From contig CANMKX010000008.1 of assembly GCA_947498595.1 (NCBI GenBank), positions 117,867 through 181,866 of the forward strand: 64,000 nucleotides of DNA, given 5' to 3'. The notes under the pieces are model-generated. The model saw only the letters and a list, made by a program, of their open reading frames with translations. It was not told the origin of the DNA and did not search any database. The DNA is from an uncultured Aquimarina sp. (lineage in GTDB: Bacteria > Bacteroidota > Bacteroidia > Flavobacteriales > Flavobacteriaceae). The position numbers and the translations under genes are program-made. Of this stretch, positions 1-9,395 are shown piece after piece. How positions within the stretch are numbered: position 1 is the stretch's first letter; every line of letters starts with the position of its first letter.

Positions 1-1964
1 GCTGATGCTTCTAATCCGTGAGTCACGGTGTCATAATTGATTCCGAAACTAAATAAATCATTTCCTAGTGTCGCCACATCATTGATCCCTGTTAACCATC
101 CTCGTACATTGTATAGATAATCTACTTGTTGTAAGGCTGTTATTGCTGTTGCTTTTCCTCCTACATCTTTTCTGACCAGTTGCCCGATTTCATCGTATTG
201 ATTGCTTACCAATCGTTCTGTAGATTGATTATTAATTTGCTGTTCTTGTGTTAACAATCGCCCTACATGATCGTAGGTAAATGTATCGGTAGTTACTATA
301 GGCAAGTTATTCTCTTTGGTATGTGTTGTCTTAGTTTCCAATACTTTTCCTACAAAATCAAGCTTACTTTCTATTAGATCAGTTGTATTTAAGTATTCAT
401 TTTTACTTACAACATAAATAGGTCTCCCTTTTACATCATAATATGTTAGCGTAGTAATCCAATCATTAGTTTCTAAAACACGCACTTGACTTGCTGTTGC
501 TAAACTTTTTACTTGTGTACTAACCTCTTGTCCATATACGTTTGTAGGAATTATAGTTCCGACTGTGTCAAAAGCATAATTATCGTAATAATTGATGGTT
601 AGTAAAGTAATATGGATTGTCGGAAATGCAGTATTACTATAACTTATATCCTTTCCGTTAATCGTAGTATTTGCAATACGCGCTTCCCACAGATGACTCG
701 ATTGATTTGCTGCCGCTTGCATCGCTATACGCTCACGTTTGTCCGTTATTTTCCCTGTATATACTACACGTCCGATTGCATCGTATTTGGTAAACAACCA
801 TATCCCTGCCTTTCTTAAGTTAGCATCTTGAGTTAATACAGGTTGATCTAATTTATTATACACTATAGATTCCCAGCCTTTCCCTGGAATTTTTTTCTCG
901 ATCAATCGATTACGATAATCGTATTTGTATTGGTAACTCAACTCAATAAGTTCACTTTCACTCACCCCATCGATAGTTGTTACTTTTGGAGGTAACACAT
1001 AGCTTAGATTTCCAAAATCATCGTATACATAATAAGTATCATGTGGGATATTGCTATTAAAGGTTCTTTTTAAAACTACTTGTCCTTTTTTGTTTTTAAA
1101 TTCCTGAGTAGTATGATCATTTCCTGCTGTCCAATTTTCGTCTTTGGTGATTGTTTTGTATAATTCGTTAGGAGCATACATTCCTTCTTTTATTAAAGTC
1201 GGTTTCTCTGTATTCTCATCGTTAAAAGCAACTCTAAAGTATACTACTTCATTAAGTACATTAGCTTCCCATCCAAATTTAATCGTATGATCGGTATCAT
1301 TTTCCTTGTCTAATAACCAAGATTTTCCTGGTGCAGCTTGCTCCAATACTCTATTCAACGGTGATGCTTCATAATGCATTTGCGAATAAGCATTCACTGT
1401 TATTGTAGGCATTCCGTCGAAATCCGTTGGATACTTAGTTTGATAATAAGCCTGTATATCTTGCGCTATATCTACTGATTTATAACTCCCCACTACTGTT
1501 TGTGAACTATAAGGTAAATACTCTTTTTCTTGTCTTCCTAAGGGATCATATGCGATATGAGTAACAACATCTTTTTTGGTAGGAGAACCTTTGATTGCTA
1601 TCTGTTGTTTTGGTCTTCCTAATCCGTCTAAATAAGTGACACTTTCTATCACATCACTATTATTTCTTATAGCATTACTCGAAAATAAAGGAGTTTGATA
1701 AATTCTAGTAAAAACATAATTTTCATTACTTAAATTAATATTGAGATATGGTTCATTAATAATTTTAGCAGAAAAAACACTTCCACTTTTTATCCAACTA
1801 TTAGGTTTTAAAATTATACTCTCGGTAGCAGTTAAATGATCTTCAGTTGTTACTTCATAGTTACCTTGTTTTACAATAGTAGTAGGAACAACTTCATTTT
1901 GTGCGTAACTGGCATATCCTATAATAGATAATAGGCATGCTATTAGTACTTTTTTATATTGCAT
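1..1964 (-). CDS. DUF6443/RHS-type secreted protein, 3' end cut by window edge
   Basis: An open frame runs from the ATG at 1964 to the left edge with no stop, about 654 codons. The start encodes a signal peptide (MQYKKVLIACLLSIIGYASYA). Around residues 85-130 is the DUF6443-like stretch (SVTYLDGLGRPKQQI, then AYDPLGRQEKEYLPY), followed by many degenerate YD/RHS repeats such as YDDFGNLSYVLPP, YKYDYRNRLIEK and YDEIGQLVRK. Family members are exported Bacteroidota proteins that usually end in an RHS core and a variable tip, here outside the window. It begins 10 bp after the upstream RHS gene, so the two are probably one transcript. The passenger, toxin or otherwise, cannot be judged. Confidence 0.85.
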   Translation of the reverse strand, partial: MQYKKVLIACLLSIIGYASYAQNEVVPTTIVKQGNYEVTTEDHLTATESIILKPNSWIKSGSVFSAKIINEPYLNINLSNENYVFTRIYQTPLFSSNAIRNNSDVIESVTYLDGLGRPKQQIAIKGSPTKKDVVTHIAYDPLGRQEKEYLPYSSQTVVGSYKSVDIAQDIQAYYQTKYPTDFDGMPTITVNAYSQMHYEASPLNRVLEQAAPGKSWLLDKENDTDHTIKFGWEANVLNEVVYFRVAFNDENTEKPTLIKEGMYAPNELYKTITKDENWTAGNDHTTQEFKNKKGQVVLKRTFNSNIPHDTYYVYDDFGNLSYVLPPKVTTIDGVSESELIELSYQYKYDYRNRLIEKKIPGKGWESIVYNKLDQPVLTQDANLRKAGIWLFTKYDAIGRVVYTGKITDKRERIAMQAAANQSSHLWEARIANTTINGKDISYSNTAFPTIHITLLTINYYDNYAFDTVGTIIPTNVYGQEVSTQVKSLATASQVRVLETNDWITTLTYYDVKGRPIYVVSKNEYLNTTDLIESKLDFVGKVLETKTTHTKENNLPIVTTDTFTYDHVGRLLTQEQQINNQSTERLVSNQYDEIGQLVRKDVGGKATAITALQQVDYLYNVRGWLTGINDVATLGNDLFSFGINYDTVTHGLEAS

Positions 1965-1974
1965 CGTTTTTTGA

Positions 1975-4900
1975 TTATTGTTTGTAATGGTATTGATTTT
2001 CTGAAACTAGATTCCCTTGCGCATCTTTTACATATTGCAATCGATTAAATGCATCATAATGATAGGTCATAACATATCCTTTAGGGTCAATTACACTGGT
2101 GATTCCTATTAAAGGGTCAAAGGTGAAAGTAGTGACAAGGGATTTTGCAAAATATGAGTGGGTTCTTAAATTATGTAAAGCTGCTCTTAATGCTGTTTCT
2201 TCAGCTATTGTATTTTCAGTATTAGATTGAGTTTGCAAAACTGTTATTTGTTCTTGTAAAGCTGCTGGCATTCCATCATAACTCGCATTTTCTATTTTTG
2301 CTATTGGATATTGATGATTGTATCCCCAGATATATATTATATGTACACCATTAGATTGTGATACTTCTAATGGATTTCCATACGCATCATATTTATGATA
2401 TAGAATTCTATCTTCTAATATATCTTCTCTTTTTGCAGTTTGTATTTTGGCTGCATATATATTCGAATTTCCCCACTCTTTGTATATTGTACGTTGACGT
2501 TGTAACAACTGTGATGTGCCATTGTTTTTTCGATAATTTTCTATTTGAATTGGAGTACTGATACGATTTTCTCCATCATTCTGTAATCTTTGTATTGCAC
2601 GAAATTCATTTACTGTTAATGAACCTCCTTCTAACGACGTAGTATTTGTTATATCGTCAGGATAGTAGTTTTTGCTAAACAGAAAATCTCCTTCGCTTGT
2701 TGCTGTTTCTATTTTAGTAATTTGACTATGTACTGGATATGATTCATAAAAACTTGTTTGTTTTTGTGTTAAATTTTGTGTTTCTCCTCCTGTGTAATAA
2801 TAAGCTGTAGTTGTTGCTTCTTTTGAAAATAATGATTCACTAAAATTATTATATGTATTCCATGAAACAAGAATATTTCCTGTTGCTCCAAAAGCTACAT
2901 TTTTAACTAAAACCTTATCATTACTATTTTGTCCGAAGATATATTTATTTTTAATGTTTTGAACTGGACGATAATTCGCTGTTTCTCCATCTATAGATTG
3001 ATGTTCTGTCTTTTCAAGTAATAATCCTCGTCTATGACTCAAATTTTGTATGGGTGTATTAGGATATTGTCCTCTCTGAAAAATATTAGTTTGCGTTCCT
3101 TCTCCATTTGGTACAGTTAAATATTTGTAAGTAGTTTTCCCCGTTTTTGCACCTACCATAATTTCTTCTACATGTTCATATCCTACACTATATCCTCCTT
3201 GATTATCTAAAGCGAAAATTGGGCTTGAGACTAATTGTACTGAACTACTAGCGTTGTCACTGCAAAAAGGAAGATTGTACCATAATGAAGTTGGTGGATT
3301 TGTAGCATACCCGCTAGATATTCCTGATTCTGGATTAATATAGCTATACTTTTTTTGTAATAATAACTCTCCATTCTGATCTTTATTGGCTATTTCGGCA
3401 ATACGTAATCCTCCGTAAACAGCATTTGCATTTTGTTCTTGTAGTTCTCTACCATATAGAAATACTGTTACGGTTTTACGTTCTCCAAAAGAACCAGAAA
3501 AGTTTTCTATTTTTAGTGTGTAATTACCACTATCTAATACAAAAGTTTCATTTTCATGTCTTAAGGATCTAGCTAAAGTTCCATCGGGATATAAAATCTG
3601 TACACGTGGGCAATCAAAACCACCATCGTTAGCACAAATTTCTCCACTGATTCTTAAACTAGATTCTACAATTCCTTGAACAGGGAACCCAAAAGGATTA
3701 TCTGTATCTGAAATTGTAAAAGGAAATTCTATAATTTCGCTATCATCATTCGCTGAAGTATATCCTGTTATTACTTTTCTTTCATAATGTGTTGCTGCAA
3801 AAAAAGCACTTTCACCACTAACTTGGTTAGATTCTAATATAAACTCTGTAGCCCCTCCAGTAGGGTATATTATCTTTTTTAAAGTACATGCTTTTGCATA
3901 TTCTTCATATACCTTTCGATCTCCTCCTTCATAATGTAATAACGCGCTATTATAAAAATATTCAATATCAGGTAGTAATGTACCATTTGTTGTGCCATTA
4001 TAATATCCCCAATAATCTTGTGCACTTGACAACCTATCAGGTAACACTGTTGCTGTATTATACTCTAGTTGATACTTTTTATTTTCTTGATTTTCACCTC
4101 TTTTTTCGACTACTTCACGTAAATACAATCTCTTTGTTCGTTGATCTAAATCTCCATAATTGACTGAATTACCTTGTTCACTTTGAAAATAATCATAATG
4201 TAACTCATAACTTGTAATTTGTAGTCCATCTTTATCTTTTAGTATAACATTTGTGAGTGCTTGATCGTTTTTTAAATCTATTCTATTATGATTATACTCT
4301 AAATTAATACTTCCTAAATTTCCTTCTATTCTAATTAATTTTTGAGTATTGGAAACATTTTCTATATATGTTTTATAATAAGTAGTACCTTGATAACATT
4401 CGTTATTATTAGCACTACGGTGTAAAAGTCTTTTTTCACCTCCTAAAAGCACGTATCTTGTTTCACCAGTCCCATTATAATAGAACTGTACGGGTTCTTT
4501 TTCTGGTGTTTCTAATTCCATTAAATGCCAACTTGAGACATAATTAATTAAAGCTGATGGACCATCTGGTAATTGACTATTCGTCCAGGAAATACTATTA
4601 CTACGATCAATGGCAGAGCGAGTTTGATTTGTATTAACTCCTATATAATAAACAACACCTGTAATAGGAGTAATTTTCCATCCTATGATTCTATTGGATG
4701 CATCTTTTATTAACTTGATACGAGTATCGTTATTTTTTGGCATGTGATGTATAGTTCCATCTGGATCAAAAAAGAATTTACCGTTAATTCCTCCAGGTAA
4801 GTTATATTGGTAAATATCTGATTCAAAATCATTATGACCATTTAACCCTGATTGTGCTAAATCATATCGTTGGTCTGTTTCTAGTGCTAAAAAACGTGTT

Positions 4901-5274
4901 ACAATATCATTATTATTTAAATATCCTCCTGCTGGATCATCATCAGGAATTCCTCTAACCATTCTACTAACACTTCCTCCGGCTGATAAAGACCATCCTA
5001 AACCTACTCGAGAAGCAACCTCTTGGACTTTTATTCCTGATGCATGATAATTTAAATTTACAGGAATACTTATTCCTTTACCAGGTAATTGCACTAAAGG
5101 GATATTGATAGATGGAACTCCTGTATAATACCCTATCGGTATTTCTCCATATTTCCCTAAGGCTGCAACCTCTGGGGTTGGTGGGATTACTTCTGGTAAA
5201 GAAGGAGCTGTAGACTGAGAGGTACACAGACCACTCCATAACAGTAACAAGCTGCTAAGCAACATTTTTTTCAT
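1975..5274 (-). CDS. RHS/SpvB-like secreted repeat protein
   Basis: 1099 residues starting with a signal peptide (MKKMLLSSLLLLWSGLCTS). Residues about 25-110 hold a SpvB-like N-terminal pattern found in Bacteroidota RHS proteins (GEIPIGYYTGVPSINIPL, GLGWSLSAGG). The middle is beta-rich and the last 120 residues carry YD repeats (HKYDAYGNPLEV, YHYDAFNRLQYVKDAQGN). There is no T9SS tail: the protein ends at YHYKQ, where the next gene takes up a fresh signal peptide and more repeats. The pair therefore looks like a large RHS system divided over two exported chains. It has two conserved-looking Cys near the middle (SGEICANDGGFDC). The function of this class is unproven; surface adhesion or polymorphic-toxin shells are the usual suggestions. 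Confidence 0.85.
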   Translation of the reverse strand: MKKMLLSSLLLLWSGLCTSQSTAPSLPEVIPPTPEVAALGKYGEIPIGYYTGVPSINIPLVQLPGKGISIPVNLNYHASGIKVQEVASRVGLGWSLSAGGSVSRMVRGIPDDDPAGGYLNNNDIVTRFLALETDQRYDLAQSGLNGHNDFESDIYQYNLPGGINGKFFFDPDGTIHHMPKNNDTRIKLIKDASNRIIGWKITPITGVVYYIGVNTNQTRSAIDRSNSISWTNSQLPDGPSALINYVSSWHLMELETPEKEPVQFYYNGTGETRYVLLGGEKRLLHRSANNNECYQGTTYYKTYIENVSNTQKLIRIEGNLGSINLEYNHNRIDLKNDQALTNVILKDKDGLQITSYELHYDYFQSEQGNSVNYGDLDQRTKRLYLREVVEKRGENQENKKYQLEYNTATVLPDRLSSAQDYWGYYNGTTNGTLLPDIEYFYNSALLHYEGGDRKVYEEYAKACTLKKIIYPTGGATEFILESNQVSGESAFFAATHYERKVITGYTSANDDSEIIEFPFTISDTDNPFGFPVQGIVESSLRISGEICANDGGFDCPRVQILYPDGTLARSLRHENETFVLDSGNYTLKIENFSGSFGERKTVTVFLYGRELQEQNANAVYGGLRIAEIANKDQNGELLLQKKYSYINPESGISSGYATNPPTSLWYNLPFCSDNASSSVQLVSSPIFALDNQGGYSVGYEHVEEIMVGAKTGKTTYKYLTVPNGEGTQTNIFQRGQYPNTPIQNLSHRRGLLLEKTEHQSIDGETANYRPVQNIKNKYIFGQNSNDKVLVKNVAFGATGNILVSWNTYNNFSESLFSKEATTTAYYYTGGETQNLTQKQTSFYESYPVHSQITKIETATSEGDFLFSKNYYPDDITNTTSLEGGSLTVNEFRAIQRLQNDGENRISTPIQIENYRKNNGTSQLLQRQRTIYKEWGNSNIYAAKIQTAKREDILEDRILYHKYDAYGNPLEVSQSNGVHIIYIWGYNHQYPIAKIENASYDGMPAALQEQITVLQTQSNTENTIAEETALRAALHNLRTHSYFAKSLVTTFTFDPLIGITSVIDPKGYVMTYHYDAFNRLQYVKDAQGNLVSENQYHYKQ

Positions 5275-5291
5275 AATTATTCGTTTTTTTA

Positions 5292-5330
5292 GATAGTTTT
5301 ATATCATTCTAAAAATGATATAAAACTATC
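5292..5330 (-). promoter_or_regulatory. 17-bp perfect hairpin in leader of RHS gene
   Basis: Arms GATAGTTTTATATCATT (5292-5308) and AATGATATAAAACTATC (5314-5330) enclose a 5-nt loop. The hairpin ends 17 nt before the start codon at 5274. No U-run follows on either strand, so a simple intrinsic terminator is unlikely. Attenuation, mRNA stabilisation or processing between the fibre gene and the RHS pair are possible. Confidence 0.6.
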
Positions 5331-5377
5331 GGATGATGATTGTGATTATTTTTTTAATAATAAGGCTTCTAATTTTT

Positions 5378-6214
5378 CTAGTCTAGCTCTAGTATATTGT
5401 TTTTTTCTTGTTGAGTTTTTAAGGCTTCTTGTTGTGAGATTGTATATAAAGTTAACTCTTCTATTTTTTCAAGTAATTTCATATTCATAGCACCTAATTC
5501 TACACCATTGCTTTCCATTGTTTTAGCAGCTGGAATATTAGGTAAATGACCATTTTTTAAGATGTATTTTTGTACTTCTTCTATCGATAATAGATTGTAT
5601 TCTTTTTTAAACACATAATCCGGAGCAGGTATAGCTAGATCAACTTTAATCTCTTTGGTATGAATTTTTCCATTAATGGTTAATTTTGCGTCTGGATTTG
5701 TAGTTCCAATCCCTACATTACCATTTTGTTTTATAGCAAAAACACCTTGTTTTGTTTTAAGTAATAAGCCTTGATATCCAGCTAGTTGTGTGGCTGGAAG
5801 CTCTTGGTTATCTGATAAATCATTAAAGTTACTTCTACCTAAGCCATACCATGGACTGTCATTAACTCGATCATTAATATTGGATAATGAAAAGCGATCT
5901 GCTCTAATTCCATTACCAGAAACATTAAGTTTAGCTAAAGGATTAATAGTACCAATACCGACATTTCCTTCAGAGGTAATAGTCATTACGTTTGACCAAT
6001 TTGAAGTATTATTACGTGCTTGAAAATTTAATAAAGTCCTACTAACTTGATCGTTATTAATAATACGATGGCCAAAACCTTGTTCTAGATTAGAAGTAGA
6101 CCATAGAATGTATTTATTAGAACCATCGTTCGCTCTTAAATTTTCGAAAGATACGCTTTGTGCTGTAGCAATAGTTGATACTAGAGCAATTGTAATGAGT
6201 GCAATTTTTTTCAT
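5378..6214 (-). CDS. tail-fibre-like secreted protein, C-terminus frameshifted
   Basis: 278 residues with a signal peptide (MKKIALITIALVSTIATA). Residues about 65-100 and 155-180 carry the short beta motifs (NVGIGTINPLAKLNVSG, NVGIGTTNPDAKLTING) common in Bacteroidota fibre-like proteins, followed by the conserved tail DYVFKKEYNLLSIEEVQKYI...GHLPNIPAAKTM and a coiled coil. The frame ends abruptly at NNILELD. If the A7 run at 5400-5406 were A8, the frame would continue as KKQYTRARLEKLEALLLKK and stop at 5346, a typical coiled-coil ending. I therefore see a one-base deletion, real or a base-calling error. The tail is related to the two proteins at 12642-14907. Confidence 0.8.
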   Translation of the reverse strand: MKKIALITIALVSTIATAQSVSFENLRANDGSNKYILWSTSNLEQGFGHRIINNDQVSRTLLNFQARNNTSNWSNVMTITSEGNVGIGTINPLAKLNVSGNGIRADRFSLSNINDRVNDSPWYGLGRSNFNDLSDNQELPATQLAGYQGLLLKTKQGVFAIKQNGNVGIGTTNPDAKLTINGKIHTKEIKVDLAIPAPDYVFKKEYNLLSIEEVQKYILKNGHLPNIPAAKTMESNGVELGAMNMKLLEKIEELTLYTISQQEALKTQQEKNNILELD

Positions 6215-6661
6215 AATGAATGATTAAAGAATATAAAGATTAAATAGTATAGCAAAATTTAATTGTATACTGTATAGAATGATTTGATATTGAGAAAAAG
6301 AAAGAATTCTTTTTTGTAGAAATTGATGTGATGAACATTATAGTTTGATTGATGATTAGTGCAAATATAGGTAAATAAAATAAAGATGAATTCCCAAGAG
6401 TCTTTTATAATAAAAAATATGTACTCGGATATTTTTAGAATCCGGTGGGATAAATCGATGTTTTGATATTAGTATTATAAGATTTAATTTAAACTTATTT
6501 ATGATAGAAGAATGATCAAATTATAAACCGAATGATGCTGAAGAGTGATGGAATAAATACTACAATGTAAATTTATAATTATTTAATTATATTTAAACTA
6601 ATAAAAGAGATGAATGTTGTTAAATTAACCTTCATAAATCAACCTTAATAAACACTAACAT
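6215..6661. other. intergenic region between divergent genes
   Basis: 447 bp of very AT-rich sequence between the minus-strand fibre gene and the plus-strand DoxX-like gene. Apart from a candidate minus-strand -7 box at 6362-6369 I see no gene, strong repeat or RNA structure. Confidence 0.5.
6362..6369 (-). promoter_or_regulatory. candidate -7 promoter box
   Basis: Read on the minus strand this is TATATTTG followed by C, matching the Bacteroidota TAnnTTTG consensus. A TTG lies upstream, but about 25 nt away instead of the usual 19 or so, so the -33 half is doubtful. It would give a leader of about 140 nt for the fibre gene at 6214. Confidence 0.4.
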
Positions 6662-7039
6662 ATGACTCATCAAAAAACAAAAACGCAAGAATACTTAAGT
6701 AAACTATTAATATGGATGCCTTCATTAATAGTTATTCTATTTTATATTCCAAATGCTTTAAATAAATTATTGGAACCAAATCAAACTGGAAAAATTGTAG
6801 AAAGTAGCGTTGTAATGATTACAGCAGGAATATTTATTTTAACAGGGGTCGCACTTTTTTTGTATAATAAAACCATTTTAATAGGAACCTCTATGCTAGT
6901 GTTATATATGACTTTTATTGTACTGATTCATATGTATAAAGGAAAACCAGCTGAAATCGTAATTTTAATTCTTATGACAACAATATTTGCTTCCTATATA
7001 AGGAAACCTCAATTATTCAGTACTCAAAAATCATTATAA
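6662..7039 (+). CDS. DoxX-like small membrane protein
   Basis: 125 residues with four predicted membrane segments (about 17-34, 49-67, 71-90 and 97-112). The first contains IPNALNKLLEP, which resembles the DoxX/MauE-like pattern of a helix followed by a short polar turn. The length and topology suit the DoxX-like family, whose members are small integral membrane proteins of mostly unknown role. It lies 61 bp upstream of the DinB gene on the same strand, so co-transcription is possible. Confidence 0.6.
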   Translation: MTHQKTKTQEYLSKLLIWMPSLIVILFYIPNALNKLLEPNQTGKIVESSVVMITAGIFILTGVALFLYNKTILIGTSMLVLYMTFIVLIHMYKGKPAEIVILILMTTIFASYIRKPQLFSTQKSL

Positions 7040-7100
7040 GTATATAAATGTATCATCTGTGAACATTAAAAGAGATGCAATTTAAATTTTAAAAAAATAA

Positions 7101-7637
7101 ATGACCAAATACGTTGAATTTCCATCACAAGATGAATATCCTATTTATGCAGAAATGTATATGAAATTAGTAAAGAAAGATGGAAGTCTTATTGACCAAT
7201 TGAGGACAAGTTTATATAAAACTAAAGAGTTGATTAAAAGTTTATCAAACGAGGAATTAATGTATAGATACGAAGAGGATAAGTGGTCTATAAAAGAAAT
7301 TTTAGTTCATATAATTGATGATGAAAGAATCTATGGATATAGAGCACTTTCCTTTGCAAGAAATGATAAAACAAACCTACCTGGATTTGAACAAGAAGAT
7401 TATAATTTTTTTTCGGATACATCAGGAAGATCTATTGAAAATATCATAGAGGAATATGAAACATTAAGACTGTCTACAATTTCCTTATTTAATGGATTTT
7501 CTAATAAATCGTTAGAACGTGTAGGAACTGCTAATGGAAATAAGGCAAGTACAAGAGCTTTAGGATACCATATTTTAGGACACGAATTACATCATATTAA
7601 AATAATAGAAGATTTATATCTAAAGAATTTAGGATAA
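7101..7637 (+). CDS. DinB family protein
   Basis: 178 residues matching the DinB/YfiT-like four-helix bundle. The sequence shows SIKEILVHIIDDERIYGYRA near residue 70 and GYHILGHELHHIKII near 160, which supply the metal-binding His residues typical of the fold. DinB-like proteins are putative metal-dependent transferases or hydrolases linked to stress or thiol chemistry; the exact substrate is unknown. A hairpin follows about 24 bp after the stop. Confidence 0.85.
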   Translation: MTKYVEFPSQDEYPIYAEMYMKLVKKDGSLIDQLRTSLYKTKELIKSLSNEELMYRYEEDKWSIKEILVHIIDDERIYGYRALSFARNDKTNLPGFEQEDYNFFSDTSGRSIENIIEEYETLRLSTISLFNGFSNKSLERVGTANGNKASTRALGYHILGHELHHIKIIEDLYLKNLG

Positions 7638-7660
7638 AATTACTTGGATTGATTATCATG

Positions 7661-7704
7661 AAGTTGTATTGCCGAACGGATATGATACGGTAATACAACT
7701 TTGT
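7661..7704 (+). terminator. probable intrinsic terminator after DinB gene
   Basis: Arms AAGTTGTATTGCCG (7661-7674) and CGGTAATACAACTT (7688-7701) pair with one G-U position around a 13-nt loop. The trailing TTTG-TTTATAA is a weak U-tract. Confidence 0.6.
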
Positions 7705-7898
7705 TTATAATCAAATGACTTTAATTGAATTATAATATTGAAATAATCTAAGAGATTTTGAGCTTCTAATTATCAGAATATGTAGTACTAAAAGTATTAA
7801 CTCTGGTTATGCATAGTCAATTTTGAATAGCCAAATAAATGAATTTTACCATTCAAAATTATTATTTCAAGCTATACCTTAGATAAAGTTGTTATGGT

Positions 7899-8366
7899 TT
7901 AGTGAGCTAAAGGCTTTAAAAAAATTGCTTCACGAATTACTTGCCATCGACTATCTTCAAAACGTAATTCTATGGTACACAATAATCGCATTTCCTCTCC
8001 ATTCATTCCGCTATGCTGCCTTGTTAATACACATACTGCTGAATCTTCGAGTATATGAAAATCATGCCAATCAGCCCAAGTGTTTAACGGTGTTTTTCCT
8101 TCTTTAGCTTGTTTTGCGAAATGAGCTTTAAATTCTTGTTTATTATAAGTAATAACTTCACTATCAGGCATTATTAATGTAGTATGGAAATCTTTATGAT
8201 AAATAAGTTCCAAAGCATCGATATCAAAATTTGTGGCACGATCTATAAGATGTTCCATTGCTTTTTGTACAGCTTCTTTGGTGTGAGTTTCTTTTTGTGC
8301 ATTAGTAACTGTTATCATTGTAAAATTGATTATTAATATAAGATATAATTGTCTTAAGTAGTTCAT
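7899..8366 (-). CDS. secreted SnoaL/DUF4440-like protein
   Basis: 155 residues with a signal peptide (MNYLRQLYLILIINFTMITVTNA). The mature part has the layout of an NTF2-like (SnoaL/DUF4440) domain: a helix with HLIDRATNFDIDALELIYHKDF, a strand region, then CTIELRFEDSRWQVIREAIF. Such proteins are small cone-shaped folds that bind ligands or catalyse simple steps; no catalytic residues can be assigned. It sits just downstream of the broken AraC-type regulator on the same strand and may once have been its target. Confidence 0.7.
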   Translation of the reverse strand: MNYLRQLYLILIINFTMITVTNAQKETHTKEAVQKAMEHLIDRATNFDIDALELIYHKDFHTTLIMPDSEVITYNKQEFKAHFAKQAKEGKTPLNTWADWHDFHILEDSAVCVLTRQHSGMNGEEMRLLCTIELRFEDSRWQVIREAIFLKPLAH

Positions 8367-8437
8367 TGCTATAAAAATTCAATTGTTTTCTTATAACAAA
8401 GATCTAGTATTTAATTAATTGATATATAACCAGATAT

Positions 8438-9309
8438 TTACATAGAAGTACCATTTTGATAATCTAAGCGATAGGTAAGAGGACTATAATTAGTTTTTTG
8501 CTTAAAAAACCTAGAAAGATGATGAGCTTCAGAGAAATTAAATTCATGAGCTATTTCTCCTATAGTTTTTGAAGAGTGAATTAACCGCATTTTAATAGCA
8601 AAGAGTAATCGAGATTTAATAAATTCGGTAGTAGTAACATTAAACTGTGCTTTGACAGCTTTATTTAACGAAATCCTACTCACTTTCATCATACTACAAT
8701 AATCATCGACTCTTTGATGTATGTGTATATGTTTTTCTACTAATTTCCTAAATTGATAAGCAGTATTATCTAGAGAAATAGCCTCTTTTAATTGATTGAC
8801 TTCCGAATAATTTCGATTTAAAGCTATAAGTATGTAATATAATAAAGAACGAATTAAATGTACACTATCATTTTTTGGAGTGATTAATTCTCGTTTAATT
8901 TCACTTAATTTTATTAAGTTATCTTCTAAGTAAGAAGTATTAACAGGTAAAATTAGAGGATATTTTGTTTGATAAAAATATAATAAACGAAATATAAAAT
9001 ATTGATCAGAAAAAAAATTATTTAAAAAATCATCCTGAAATAGAAGTAATTGACCTTCAACTTCAGAAAAATCACCATGCCATGAATATTTTTGATGTTG
9101 TGAAATGAAAATTATAGTATTAGAAGTTAATTCTAATTTTTTGTCATTAAGATTAATAAAACCATTTGCTTTTTAAAGAAATAAATTTGAAAAAAATCTG
9201 CAGAGTGAATTTCGGATTTAAATTCGAAAGGACAGTTTGACTGAAAATCAATCACATTGAGTAATAAGTTTACTCCACAAACGGTTTTGTTAAACTTAAT
9301 GTATTACAT
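8438..9309 (-). pseudogene. AraC-family regulator, two disabling lesions
   Basis: The intact 3' part contains the AraC HTH (SKTIGEIAHEFNFSEAHHLSRFFKQKTNYSP). Reading upstream in the same frame gives a sensor-like N-terminal region (KKLELTSNTIIFISQHQKYSWHGD) with no ATG until a TAA at 9173-9175. The protein continues one frame over (NVIDFQSNCPFEFKSEIHSA, then FFQIYFFKK), joining if the A5 tract near 9174-9178 gained one A. The only suitable ATG (9307-9309) is followed at once by TAA (9304-9306), so codon 2 is also a stop. Restored length would be about 290 residues, normal for the family. Two independent lesions make real decay likely. Confidence 0.75.
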
Positions 9310-9395
9310 GTTTAGTGATATTAAAAGTATAAACGTTAGTGTATCTCTTTAAATCAATTAATGATCTCTTATAAATTTATAATAATTCTATTAGA

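Noticed and set aside
612..4163. Plus-strand frames in the RHS region
   Set aside because: They are Tyr/Leu-rich antisense shadows of the minus-strand repeat proteins.
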